Below, in pieces: positions 15,307-23,205 of a stretch of 39,636 bases of DNA. The translations under genes and the position numbers were made by a program. Source of the DNA: Nitrospinae bacterium RIFCSPLOWO2_12_39_16 (lineage in GTDB: Bacteria > Nitrospinota > Nitrospinia > UBA9942); the NCBI GenBank assembly GCA_001805005.1, contig MHDO01000152.1:1-39636 (forward strand), in the 5' to 3' direction. Position 1 is the first letter of the stretch. Each line of letters opens with the position of its first letter. The notes beneath the pieces are model-generated. The model saw only the letters and a program-made list of their open reading frames with translations, searched no databases and was not told the DNA's origin.

Positions 15307-16887
15307 CTAAAAATCGCTCTCCCCCCATCCAAATTGTAATTTTTCATTTCTCTTTGCAAACTTTTCCTTTTCTTTCTTTGAGAAAGCAATTGTCTGGTTT
15401 GAGGTTTTAAATATGTTTCCTGCTTTATCCACAGCCTTAAAAGCATACATTATCTTTCCACCACCTGCTGTCACTTCTCTGTTTTCAGATATTAAAGGTA
15501 TAATTAGCTTTTTAGCTACATTCCCTCTTCCGCTTAAATTCTTTATAATTTTTGAGTCCTCGCCCAATATTACAAATTCCCACTTCTCCATCATTTCATT
15601 TTCTTCGTAGTCAAGGTTAAAAATTACCACATCATTATCATCAGTTGCTTCAGCCTCTATTTTTACTGCCGGTGGTGTTGCATCCAGTATTATCTTCTTT
15701 TGAAAAACCCCTGCATTTCCTGCAGTATCCCATACCGTAAGGTTAAGATAATATATTCCATCATCATTTCTACTTCCTGCATTATTCTCACCTCTCCACA
15801 TAAGCTGCATAGGTAATGCACCAAATCCCCTCTCTCCTCTCACAAATTTATTTTCTTTATCCACTATTTCAACTTCCCACTTTTCTATAACCTCATTTGT
15901 TTTAAGGGTAAATATAATTGAATCCTTTTTTACAAGCCCGGCAGTAACATCTTTGTCTGTTGAAACTGTTACTTCTGGCGATACTGTATCAACCTTTACC
16001 TCCCCTACTGAAGGAAAATGAGAAATCTTATCATCAGACAGCACAGCAATAATATCTACAGGATATAAGCCATCTGCATAGGGAACGGTAATCTCGCCAT
16101 CATAATAATCACCATCTCCATCCTTCAAATCAAATTTCATTTCACCTATATAAGCCTGAACCTTCACTATTTTTTCTACAACAGATATAATTTTGACTGA
16201 TACCTTTGCAGACTTCCCCCCTCTGACAATTGCGGGAGAAATCTTTAAGCTCCCTATCTCAAAAAGATTATCATCTCTATTTTTCAAGAGATATTCCCTT
16301 GGTATCCCACCCACAATATTGCTAACAGCTACCGATCCAAGCTGAACAATCAATTTCACTCTACCAATACCAAGCAAGCCGGCAAAATCGCTTCCAGCAT
16401 AGGAAACGGTGTCCATCCATATTATTGAACAATCCCTTGTCCCAACAAGGCGAAGAGTTAATCCTACATATATTTCATTACTAACATTGGAATACTGGTC
16501 AATTGAACCTAAAACCACCGCATCAACTCCAAGCTCACGATTTAACTCAAGCGTTGTTATTCTGTCAATAAAACTCGTATTCCTAATTCTTCTCTTGGTC
16601 AAAAATTTATCCACATCTTCATATGGAACCAATTCAAACCCTCTTTTTTCAAGTTCTTTCTGAAGCAATGAATCTATAATTGCACGAGCATCTAAATTTC
16701 CAGAAATGTTTGCCATAGGAAGGACCACAATCCTATCTATTTTATGAACATCCTTTCCCACTTCTGCCTGAACAGCGGATGCAAAAAACAGTAAGCAGTA
16801 GGCAGTAAGCAGTAGGCAGTAAGCAGTAAACAAGAGATAAGTGGTCTTGCTTCTGGCTTCTGGCTTCTGACTTCTATCTTTTATCAT
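15307..16887 (-). CDS. CsgG/TolB-N-like exported protein with C-terminal Ig-like (FlgD-type) repeats
   Basis: A 526-aa protein. The signal peptide TTYLLFTAYCLLLTAYCLLF ends at VQA before EVGKD near residue 41; its hydrophobic core is translated repeat DNA. About 50-200 is the CsgG/TolB-N-like domain: IDRIVVLPMANISGNLDARA, LGVDAVVLGSIDQYS, LVGTRDCSIIWMDTV. Residues 225-500 hold Ig-like repeats: a domain starting ISPAVVRGG-like, then DTVSPEVTVSTDK with GIYYLNLTVWDTAGN, then DATPPAVKIEAE with MYAFKAVDKAGN. The Ig-like part should be extracellular or periplasmic and adhesive. It lies 10 bases downstream of a hexahaem cytochrome with ribosome site GGAGA. It may link the export apparatus to filaments, an inference from domains and position. 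Confidence 0.75.
   Translation of the reverse strand: MIKDRSQKPEARSKTTYLLFTAYCLLLTAYCLLFFASAVQAEVGKDVHKIDRIVVLPMANISGNLDARAIIDSLLQKELEKRGFELVPYEDVDKFLTKRRIRNTSFIDRITTLELNRELGVDAVVLGSIDQYSNVSNEIYVGLTLRLVGTRDCSIIWMDTVSYAGSDFAGLLGIGRVKLIVQLGSVAVSNIVGGIPREYLLKNRDDNLFEIGSLKISPAIVRGGKSAKVSVKIISVVEKIVKVQAYIGEMKFDLKDGDGDYYDGEITVPYADGLYPVDIIAVLSDDKISHFPSVGEVKVDTVSPEVTVSTDKDVTAGLVKKDSIIFTLKTNEVIEKWEVEIVDKENKFVRGERGFGALPMQLMWRGENNAGSRNDDGIYYLNLTVWDTAGNAGVFQKKIILDATPPAVKIEAEATDDNDVVIFNLDYEENEMMEKWEFVILGEDSKIIKNLSGRGNVAKKLIIPLISENREVTAGGGKIMYAFKAVDKAGNIFKTSNQTIAFSKKEKEKFAKRNEKLQFGWGESDF
16789..16880. repeat. GCAGTAAGCAGTAGGCAGTA tandem repeat
   Basis: Tandem 7-mers (GCAGTAA/GCAGTAG) at 16789-16829, then TTCTGGCTTCTGGCTTCTGA units to about 16875. 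On the minus strand it encodes the signal-peptide core YCLLLTAYCLLF of the 15307-16887 protein. The same DNA recurs at 17941. Confidence 0.9.
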
Positions 16888-16897
16888 CTCGTCTCTC

Positions 16898-18043
16898 CTA
16901 TTGATTATGACACTGCTGGCATGTATCTCTCATCATTGTGCCAGCCCCCCCTGATGCTGTCGGTGCCCCAAATATTAAATTAGAATGATTTGGAGAACCA
17001 TGCGACCTGTGACAGGTAAGACAAAACGGCTGTTCATCGCCGCCACTGTCAAGCCCATCCGGATTTATAGCACGCACCCGATTAAAACCAGTTATTGATG
17101 CAAAATTTGCCGGGACTGTATGCCCATTTCCAACCCCAACTGAAATCTTACCTACAGGATGACGAACCCATTGAGTATCTGTCCCGCTATCGCCTGTAAC
17201 ACTGCCACCCAACTTCCCACTTCCATAACCAATATCATCACCACCATACCCGTTAGAATTATAAAATTTTACATGACATTTACCACAAAAACCAGCTATT
17301 TGTTTAGTACTACTCCTAAATGTCATGTTAGATGTGGAATATTGGTTGGCAGGGTTACTCCCATCACAATTCCCATCTATAACCGCCTGTGCAATTGAGG
17401 ATATACCATCCCATACTCCATTATTATAGGTTACTATTTTATATGAATCCGCTGGTGTGCTATCTCCCGGTTCTCTGAAAGAGGGGTCTAATGGTTCGGG
17501 CCTAAAATTTCTGTAATTACTATTTCCATGCTGGTCATGGCAGTATATACAGCTGAAAACAGGACCGTATTTTGTCTGTGCTGTAGTCCAGTCACTCCCT
17601 ACATAACCCGGTGGCTTTATCCCTGTCAAATCAACTCCGATACTGTGCCGTTTATCTTCGTCAGGTGTTCCGCCTGTATTAAAATCACCTGCCGAAGCGT
17701 TATAAATAGGACTAAACAGGTCAGGTGCACCGATATTAATAGGATCTCCATCATGACAGTATTTACAAAGATTAACCACTGAATCTGCCCTAAGTAACTT
17801 TTCGTAAGTATTTATTCCTCCACTATAAATCAAAGATACACTACCCTGCGTGCCATGCATAACATGACACTGGGCACATGCAAGCGTAGTTTCAGCAGGA
17901 ATACCTGATTTATGATAATCTCCGGCAAAGGAATCATTAGCAAACAGTAAGCAGTAGGCAGTAAGCAGTAAGCAATATATAGTTTTTTTCTGCCTACTCC
18001 ATACTGCATACTGCCTACTTCTATTTGTTTCTTGTCTTTTCAT
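16898..18043 (-). CDS. OmcS-like hexahaem c-type cytochrome (1)
   Basis: A 381-aa exported protein with six CXXCH sites: CAQCH (56-60), CKYCH, CIYCH, CGKCH, CLTCH, CQQCH. Spacing and flanking motifs follow the filament-forming cytochrome OmcS: a first haem CHVMHGTQG, a third CHDQHG, a fourth followed by VRHPV, a fifth CHRSHGSPN, and a sixth almost at the C-terminus (CHNQ). In OmcS the second His of the first motif binds a haem of the next subunit; here it is H63. The signal peptide ends at SFA (residue 40) and its hydrophobic core is repeat-encoded. The gene begins 1 base after the NHL propeller gene and shares clear motifs with the second hexahaem protein at 20583 (HSIG, FSC..CHD.HG, RHPV). 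Confidence 0.85.
   Translation of the reverse strand: MKRQETNRSRQYAVWSRQKKTIYCLLLTAYCLLFANDSFAGDYHKSGIPAETTLACAQCHVMHGTQGSVSLIYSGGINTYEKLLRADSVVNLCKYCHDGDPINIGAPDLFSPIYNASAGDFNTGGTPDEDKRHSIGVDLTGIKPPGYVGSDWTTAQTKYGPVFSCIYCHDQHGNSNYRNFRPEPLDPSFREPGDSTPADSYKIVTYNNGVWDGISSIAQAVIDGNCDGSNPANQYSTSNMTFRSSTKQIAGFCGKCHVKFYNSNGYGGDDIGYGSGKLGGSVTGDSGTDTQWVRHPVGKISVGVGNGHTVPANFASITGFNRVRAINPDGLDSGGDEQPFCLTCHRSHGSPNHSNLIFGAPTASGGAGTMMRDTCQQCHNQ
17941..18030. repeat. GCAGTA inverted tandem repeat
   Basis: Left arm CAGTAAGCAGTAGGCAGTAA at about 17945-17964, right arm TGCCTACTCCATACTGCATA at 17991-18010 plus CTGCCTACTT. It is translated on the minus strand as the N-terminus and signal-peptide core of the hexahaem cytochrome and repeats the element at 16789. 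Confidence 0.9.
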
Positions 18044-18044
18044 C

Positions 18045-18923
18045 TTATTCCACCTTCTTAAACATACTAACCCTTCCCCTGCCTTTTTCTACTACATAAA
18101 AGTTCTCTCCCTTAAAATCAATGCCAAGGGGGTAATAGAGGTTTTCCCTGGAATTTCCATAAATACCAAATCCACTCAGTCTTTTTCCTTCATCATTAAA
18201 ACCTGTCACCCGATGCTTAAAGGCATCAACTACCCATATCATACCGTCATCATCGACTTTTATTCCAGAAGGCATAGAAAAATTCTGTTCCCCTTCCCCA
18301 ATATGCCCAAAACCTGCAAGGTATTCGCCTTTTGTATCAAATATCCTTACGACAGGGTCAGCACTCATTACCGACACATAAATCTTTCCACTCTTTGCTG
18401 CAATACCGCCAATTGATTTAAACAGATTTCTGCCGCCAAAGTTAAATTGATATTTCCCATCTTTATCAAATACACAAATCTTTAAAGAATTTCTATCAAC
18501 AACAAGAAAACCTACCCCATCCATAACCGCCATCTTACCTGGTGTAAATCCCTCATAAGGAGGCTCAATGCTTCCAACCTTTTCTCCCCTGATATTAAAA
18601 ATCTCTATATAATTTTTACCTTCTCCACTCATATAGATATAATTATTTGAAACAAAAATATCAATGGGGGATGATACCCCCTTTTCTTTTCCAAACCGAA
18701 AAACAGGCGTCCCATCAAGTTCAAAAATATAGATATTGTTCCCTCCATTATCAACAACATATAGTTCATCATCTTCTATAAAAATTGAGGATAATCCCTC
18801 AAATCTATATTCATCTGAAAATCTGTCAATAGCGCTGATAAAATAGAAACTCGAAGGTGCGGATTCTACCTTAGCTATAAGAATAATCAGAATTCCACAT
18901 GTTAAAAAGAATCTTTTCATCAT
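18045..18923 (-). CDS. Exported NHL-repeat beta-propeller
   Basis: A 292-aa protein with a signal peptide (RFFLTCGILIILIAKVESA) and about six NHL-type blades: GLSSIFIEDDELYVVDNGGN, FGKEKGVSSPIDIFVSNNYI, VVDRNSLKICVFDKDGKYQF, MPSGIKVDDDGMIWVVDAFK, YPLGIDFKGENFYVVEKGRG. It has no haem and no catalytic residues. Propellers of this kind bind partner proteins and occur beside nanowire cytochromes in metal reducers. It is the first gene of the operon that continues with the hexahaem cytochrome 1 base later. A sigma-54 promoter candidate lies about 100 bases upstream (19036-19053). Two adjacent Met codons start the protein, and no strong ribosome site is seen. Confidence 0.85.
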   Translation of the reverse strand: MMKRFFLTCGILIILIAKVESAPSSFYFISAIDRFSDEYRFEGLSSIFIEDDELYVVDNGGNNIYIFELDGTPVFRFGKEKGVSSPIDIFVSNNYIYMSGEGKNYIEIFNIRGEKVGSIEPPYEGFTPGKMAVMDGVGFLVVDRNSLKICVFDKDGKYQFNFGGRNLFKSIGGIAAKSGKIYVSVMSADPVVRIFDTKGEYLAGFGHIGEGEQNFSMPSGIKVDDDGMIWVVDAFKHRVTGFNDEGKRLSGFGIYGNSRENLYYPLGIDFKGENFYVVEKGRGRVSMFKKVE

Positions 18924-19035
18924 AAGTAATTAAGAACAAAAACCCGAACAAAAAATAAAATCATTAGACAGAATAAACAGGATTTTTTTATTTTTCTTTT
19001 CTTTAGTTATCTTGTAAATCTTGACTATATATTAA

Positions 19036-19053
19036 AGCAAAGAATATGCCAAA
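19036..19053 (-). promoter_or_regulatory. Sigma-54 (-24/-12) promoter candidate for the propeller/hexahaem operon
   Basis: Read on the minus strand: TTGGCATATTCTTTGCT, with GG and GC separated by exactly 10 bases. It matches the consensus YTGGCACGRNNNTTGCW apart from the middle of the -24 element. Transcription would start near 19025, about 100 bases before the ATG at 18923. It just precedes the stop of the NHL-OmpA gene. Confidence 0.7.
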
Positions 19054-19057
19054 ACAA

Positions 19058-20521
19058 TTACTTTCCAATCAAAAACTCCACTCTTCTATTAATCTTTCTC
19101 CCCTCTTCAGTGTCATTATCGGCAATTGGTCTTGATTCTCCAAAGCTTATAGTGATAATTCTTGAGGGGGCAATACCCTTATTAGTGAGGTATGCCTTTA
19201 CCGCATCTGTTCTCGCCTGTCCAAGTTGCAGATTATTAACTTCTGCCCCCATATTATCAGTATGCCCGGTGATATGCAATTTATATGTCGGTTTCTTTAT
19301 CAGCAACTCGTATAATTTATCTAAAAATTCAAAGGAAGATTTTTTTATAATAACCTCCCCACTTTCAAATTCCAGATTTTTGAATACATCTGCCAATATA
19401 TCTTCCTCCTGCTTTTCAATTTTTATCGGCTCAATTTCTTTCTCAACAGACTGTGGCTCAACTACTTTCTCAATAACAGGCTCAACCTTTATTGGTTCGG
19501 TTGCCTTACCCCCCTCGCTCAATCCCTCTCCACTTGTGGAAGAAGGGAGGGGTGAGGGGATAGATTCAACAGTTTCTGGCAGTTTACCCTTACTAATTTG
19601 CTGAACAACCTTTTCTTCTGGCATAACAAGCTCATATACCTGAACCCTTGCATTACCCGTATCACAAACATATATCTTGCCATTTTCACCTATTTTAACA
19701 TCCGAGGGCCATGAAAGGTTTTCAGGGTTTCTGCCGGCCCCTCCAAACTCTGCTATTGGTTTACCATTCCTATCAAAGATTATTACAACAAACCTGTTTG
19801 TATCTACAACAAATAATCTCTCTCCATCTGTATCAATATTTGACGGCATACTAAAACCGCCGAACAAGCTTGATATAATGCCAAACATGAAAAGAAATTT
19901 ACCATCTTCCTTATTATAAACTGATACACGAAATAGTGCCGGGTCAAGAAGATAAAACCTCTCTGAATCTGTAGTAATTGCCTTTGCGTTCAAAAACTCC
20001 CCTTCATTACTACCCTTTTTCCCAAACTGAAATAAAAATTTACCTGCACTATCAAAGACAATAATCCTGCTTAATCTTCCATCACCTATATAAATATAGC
20101 CATTTTCATCTATGTGCAGCGACTGGATAGATAAAAGTGTGAAATCTGGCACAGAAGAAAGGTCGAACTTCCTCAGATATTCTCCCCTATAGTTAAGGAT
20201 ATTTATCTCACCTGCATCAGATAAATAAATATTCCCATCCTTTGTTACAGAGAAAATCTGTATAGAATTTGCAAGTGGGATTTTAAAGACTGCTATACCA
20301 TCTTCATTGATAATTATGATTTCTTTGCTCTTGCTGGCAACATAAAGCTCGCCCTGCTGATGGTCAATATGAAGTTTTGAAGGAGCTCCCCCTCCCATTG
20401 ATTTTGCTGTGTAAGAGGTAATATGTCTTACATCAATCTTTGAGGCGGCTTCTATATCAACTGATGCAAATATCAATATAGCTATGACAAAAAATATTGA
20501 ACGGGTTATATATATATACAT
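19058..20521 (-). CDS. NHL beta-propeller fused to OmpA peptidoglycan-binding domain
   Basis: A 487-aa exported protein. The signal peptide spans about 1-26 (FFVIAILIFASVDIEAASK). NHL-type blades follow to about residue 300 (LSIQSLHIDENGYIYIGDGR, FGKKGSNEGEFLNAKAITTD, WPSDVKIGENGKIYVCDTGN). A Pro/Glu-rich linker (305-375) follows, partly from repeat DNA (PSPLPSSTSGEGLSEGG). An OmpA-C-like domain completes it, with the TGHTDNMGAEVNN motif, LGQARTDAVKAYL and GRKINRRVEFLI. The OmpA part should bind peptidoglycan while the propeller contacts partners, so it may anchor the conduit or filament to the envelope. It lies just after a terminator behind the OmcS-like gene at 20583, so some expression may be readthrough. 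Confidence 0.88.
   Translation of the reverse strand: MYIYITRSIFFVIAILIFASVDIEAASKIDVRHITSYTAKSMGGGAPSKLHIDHQQGELYVASKSKEIIIINEDGIAVFKIPLANSIQIFSVTKDGNIYLSDAGEINILNYRGEYLRKFDLSSVPDFTLLSIQSLHIDENGYIYIGDGRLSRIIVFDSAGKFLFQFGKKGSNEGEFLNAKAITTDSERFYLLDPALFRVSVYNKEDGKFLFMFGIISSLFGGFSMPSNIDTDGERLFVVDTNRFVVIIFDRNGKPIAEFGGAGRNPENLSWPSDVKIGENGKIYVCDTGNARVQVYELVMPEEKVVQQISKGKLPETVESIPSPLPSSTSGEGLSEGGKATEPIKVEPVIEKVVEPQSVEKEIEPIKIEKQEEDILADVFKNLEFESGEVIIKKSSFEFLDKLYELLIKKPTYKLHITGHTDNMGAEVNNLQLGQARTDAVKAYLTNKGIAPSRIITISFGESRPIADNDTEEGRKINRRVEFLIGK
19503..19561. repeat. CCCTCTCC...GGAGGGGTGAGGGG element inside a coding region
   Basis: A GC-rich dispersed element with CCCCCTCGCTCAATCCCTCT facing GAAGGGAGGGGTGAGGGG. 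It is translated in frame in the linker of the NHL-OmpA protein without disturbing either domain. Confidence 0.75.
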
Positions 20522-20528
20522 TTAGAGC

Positions 20529-20563
20529 AAAAAAAAAGGGAAGCGTCCCCGCCTCCCCTTTTT
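20529..20563 (-). terminator. Rho-independent terminator after the OmcS-like gene
   Basis: On the minus strand, AAAAAGGGGAGGCG pairs with CGCTTCCCTTTT around a GGGA loop, followed by a run of T. It lies about 20 bases after the stop of the gene at 20583-21800 and before the NHL-OmpA start. Confidence 0.8.
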
Positions 20564-20582
20564 GAAATTAAACCAAACTTCA

Positions 20583-21800
20583 TTATCTGTTATGACACAA
20601 CTGACATCCTTTTGTTGATGAAACAGCATTACCTGTCTGACTACCTGTCCCAACAGCGGATGTATAATCCCATCTTAGATTATCATTATAAGGACCGCCA
20701 TGTGCAAAATGACAGGATAGACACATAACCCTATCGGTTGAATTATTTGTTTTGTAAAATACCCTATTAGACGATGAAGCACTTGCAACAGGAAGGTAGT
20801 AACCTGCTGTTGTAACATCATAATTAGTAGTATCTATGATAGTTACACCTGCCCCAGAAGTTGTTGAACCATCGCCAGCCAATGTGTTATTAACAGGATG
20901 CCTTTTCCAATCATCACCTGAGGCATTGGTCGTTACTATAGCCTCATGCCAGTTATCATGACACTGGGCACACCATCTTGAAATGCCATTTGACCCTCCA
21001 CCATAGGAATTGCTATTTGCAGTATCATCAGCAGCTGATCCTGTAGTAGACGCAGTTTTGATTACCGGCCATATATTATTCTTATTTGATGCCCCGCCTA
21101 TTGCAAGTATAGTATCCTGAAAGTTTGTCCCATTAATACCTCCAACCCAACTCGTATGGTCTGCATCAGTAAGTTCAACACCTGCATTACTTCCTGCATT
21201 TGTTGCACTCATCCTCAGATTTCTGAACTTATTTATAGCAGTATCGGCTGCATTGGCAGTTCCATGAGGGTCATGGCAAGATGTGCATGAGAAACCTGCT
21301 ATTTGCGTACTATCTGCACTACCCGGCGGTATGACATTTGCGAGACCAATGGAATGCCCTCTTCCAAGCGCAGTACTGCCTCCATCTGTACTCAATGTAA
21401 AATCTGCATTAACCTCTGGAAAGAAGTTACCACCAGCACCTATACCAGTCAGGTGATCCGTCTGTGTCCATAGTGTGCCAGTTGCAAGGTGCACCTTTGG
21501 TGGTTTTACATTCTTTGGCGCAAATTGAACATCTCCATTAGGGCCTTGATCAGAATGACACTGCAGACAAAGCCTGTGAATATTTTCTCTGCTGGATACA
21601 TCCGCCCTAAGCAAAACGAGTGAGCCGCCGGATGCACCACCAAGCGTATTAGTACCACCTCCCTGGCTGTTATGCATTGTATGACAGTTACCGCATGTCA
21701 AATCACCTGCACCTTTATGAACTGCAAAAACCGATGTATTTATTAATAAGAAACCAGTAATCAAAACAACAACTCCTAACCATTTTTTCATGTCTTTCAT
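20583..21800 (-). CDS. OmcS-like hexahaem c-type cytochrome (2), putative nanowire subunit
   Basis: A 405-aa exported protein with six CXXCH sites. Its layout follows Geobacter OmcS closely: CGNCHTMHNSQGG (haem 1, 36-48), LCLQCHSDQGPNG, SCTSCHDPHGT, WCAQCHDNWHEA then KRHPVNN, MCLSCHFAHGG then NDNLRW, and a last CQLCHNR at the C-terminus. The His of the first motif that in OmcS ligates a haem in the next subunit is H43. Regions between haems are Gly/Ser/Asn/Thr-rich. The signal peptide ends near FAVHKG. The start is supported by GGAGG ten bases upstream. The gene stands alone between a sigma-54 promoter (21876-21892) and a terminator (20529-20563), as expected for a highly expressed structural protein. 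OmcS-like filament formation is inferred. Confidence 0.9.
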   Translation of the reverse strand: MKDMKKWLGVVVLITGFLLINTSVFAVHKGAGDLTCGNCHTMHNSQGGGTNTLGGASGGSLVLLRADVSSRENIHRLCLQCHSDQGPNGDVQFAPKNVKPPKVHLATGTLWTQTDHLTGIGAGGNFFPEVNADFTLSTDGGSTALGRGHSIGLANVIPPGSADSTQIAGFSCTSCHDPHGTANAADTAINKFRNLRMSATNAGSNAGVELTDADHTSWVGGINGTNFQDTILAIGGASNKNNIWPVIKTASTTGSAADDTANSNSYGGGSNGISRWCAQCHDNWHEAIVTTNASGDDWKRHPVNNTLAGDGSTTSGAGVTIIDTTNYDVTTAGYYLPVASASSSNRVFYKTNNSTDRVMCLSCHFAHGGPYNDNLRWDYTSAVGTGSQTGNAVSSTKGCQLCHNR

Positions 21801-21875
21801 AATATTTTCCTCCTTTCTTTTCTTTATGTTTATTTTGTAATTTTATATTGCCTGTAACCCTTGCCTTGAATAATA

Positions 21876-21892
21876 AGCATATATCATGCCAT
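21876..21892 (-). promoter_or_regulatory. Sigma-54 (-24/-12) promoter of the OmcS-like gene
   Basis: On the minus strand: ATGGCATGATATATGCT, with GG and GC separated by 10 bases. The predicted transcription start near 21865 leaves a leader of about 65 bases with GGAGG before the ATG at 21800. Confidence 0.75.
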
Positions 21893-22016
21893 TCCAAAAA
21901 ATATTAATTTTCAAAATGAACAAAACCTAATTTAACCACAAAGACAGGAAAATCAAAGGCTTCAAGTTTATAAAGTAAAAATTTCATAAAAATAACTTTA
22001 GTGAAGCTGTAGATTT

Positions 22017-22032
22017 TGTGTAAAACTACACA
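22017..22032. promoter_or_regulatory. Dyad TGTGTA-N4-TACACA, possible activator site
   Basis: A perfect 6-bp dyad about 130 bases upstream of the sigma-54 site at 21876-21892, a usual distance for an enhancer of NtrC-type activators. The rest of the gap 21801-22085 shows CACAAAGACAGG repeat debris and an imperfect CCCCCC/GAGGG hairpin after the trihaem gene, but no gene. Confidence 0.4.
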
Positions 22033-22085
22033 TTGTTTAGTTAAATTTCACACATTACCCCCCTTTTGTTAAGAGGGATTTAGAG

Positions 22086-22421
22086 TTATACATGACATTT
22101 TTTACAGGTTGACATATCCCATGAAGACTTCCCATTATGGCATTTTCCACAATATTCACCTTCTACATTCTTTTTCATTGTAACCAAATTTGCACCTTTT
22201 TTCTCTTTAAAAACAGATGGATGGCAATCTTTACATTTCAATTTACTATGCTTTGAATGGGAAAAGCGGGCAGGAGGCATATCTGCCTTTTTCCTGCTCG
22301 CCTTTTGATTTTCAAATACAATAACATCCTGCGGTTTTTTCTCCGCCGCAAATAGAGGAAAAATCCACACAATTGACACTACATAAAAAATTATAAAAAT
22401 TTTTAAAGTAGTTTTCATCAA
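22086..22421 (-). CDS. c7-type trihaem cytochrome (111 aa)
   Basis: A small exported cytochrome with a signal peptide (IFIIFYVVSIVWIFPLFAAE) and a compact C-terminal c7 domain: RFSHSKHSKLKCKDCH, GEYCGKCHNG, CKKCHV. Three haems in about 70 residues with FxHxxH ligands recall the periplasmic Ppc-type shuttles of Geobacter. It is the last of three trihaem genes in one minus-strand unit, 12 bases after the 249-aa protein. No strong ribosome site is seen, so translation may depend on the upstream gene. Confidence 0.88.
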   Translation of the reverse strand: MMKTTLKIFIIFYVVSIVWIFPLFAAEKKPQDVIVFENQKASRKKADMPPARFSHSKHSKLKCKDCHPSVFKEKKGANLVTMKKNVEGEYCGKCHNGKSSWDMSTCKKCHV

Positions 22422-22433
22422 TTAAAGCCCATA

Positions 22434-23183
22434 CTACTTAGATACTGTCCTCAGAGTAATAGTATCGTCAGGTTTATTCTTCTTTGGAAAGGTATGGCAT
22501 CTCTTACAATCTGCAAGAGGGAATGCAATCTTATTATGACACCTGCCGCACCACTTGCCGCCAGCCATTTCTATCATCTTTACATCATTCCCGCCTGCTA
22601 CCGGCTCAAATATAGGTCCACCGACACTCGCGTGACAAACCTCACATTTTAACCACCATGTATGGATAAAATGGGGAAATATAACATTATCCATAAAATC
22701 GCTTTTGGTCTCAAATAATATATTCATATCAAGTATCGCTTCATCATCAGGTTTTGCATTTGAGTCTAAATCAAAACGGGGGTCAATCGTCTTATCCCTA
22801 ACAACCTGTGCCCAATTAATCAACTTATACTTATCCAATGGAAGTCCTGAATCTGTAAGAGCAGTAGGATGCCATCCTGCCCCAATTTTTGCAAATGTAG
22901 ATGCAACTCCTGATTTATTGATATCACCCGTTCCAGCCATTTCGCCCTTTGTATCAAGGTAAATAAGACTTTTTTTATCTTTTGGGTCAAGAGTCTTTGT
23001 AGAAGGTGTCTCTACTGTAGGAGTTGGAGGTGCTTTAGGCTGTTCTACTACTACTGGTGGAGCTGCCTTTTCAGCAGCCTTCTTTGATGGTTTTTTTTCA
23101 GCCGCGTCAACTGAAATACAAAATATTGCAATAAATATTGTAATTAATAATGATATTTTTTTTAAAATTTTATTAATCTTCAT
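22434..23183 (-). CDS. c7-type trihaem cytochrome with long N-terminal region (249 aa)
   Basis: The signal peptide is followed by an Ala/Pro/Lys-rich stretch (KKAAEKAAPPVVVEQPKAPP) that could span the periplasm or peptidoglycan. Then comes a domain shared with the 222-aa cytochrome (LPLDKYKLINWAQVVRD), and three haem sites: CEVCH, CGRCH, CKRCH, with FPHFIHTWWLKC before the first. The start is supported by GAAAGGAGGGAATCA. It lies between two other trihaem genes in the same direction, 22 bases after the 126-aa one. The linker suggests a tethered rather than free shuttle. Confidence 0.87.
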   Translation of the reverse strand: MKINKILKKISLLITIFIAIFCISVDAAEKKPSKKAAEKAAPPVVVEQPKAPPTPTVETPSTKTLDPKDKKSLIYLDTKGEMAGTGDINKSGVASTFAKIGAGWHPTALTDSGLPLDKYKLINWAQVVRDKTIDPRFDLDSNAKPDDEAILDMNILFETKSDFMDNVIFPHFIHTWWLKCEVCHASVGGPIFEPVAGGNDVKMIEMAGGKWCGRCHNKIAFPLADCKRCHTFPKKNKPDDTITLRTVSK

Positions 23184-23205
23184 TGATTCCCTCCTTTCTA
23201 TTTAT

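Noticed and set aside
15086-15310. Plus-strand frame at the repeat upstream of the trihaem gene
   Set aside because: It is made of the CACAGAG palindrome and degenerate sequence and has no family resemblance.
22060-22080. Terminator after the trihaem operon
   Set aside because: The CCCCCC/GAGGG hairpin is imperfect and lacks a T-tract on the minus strand; it looks like dispersed-repeat debris.
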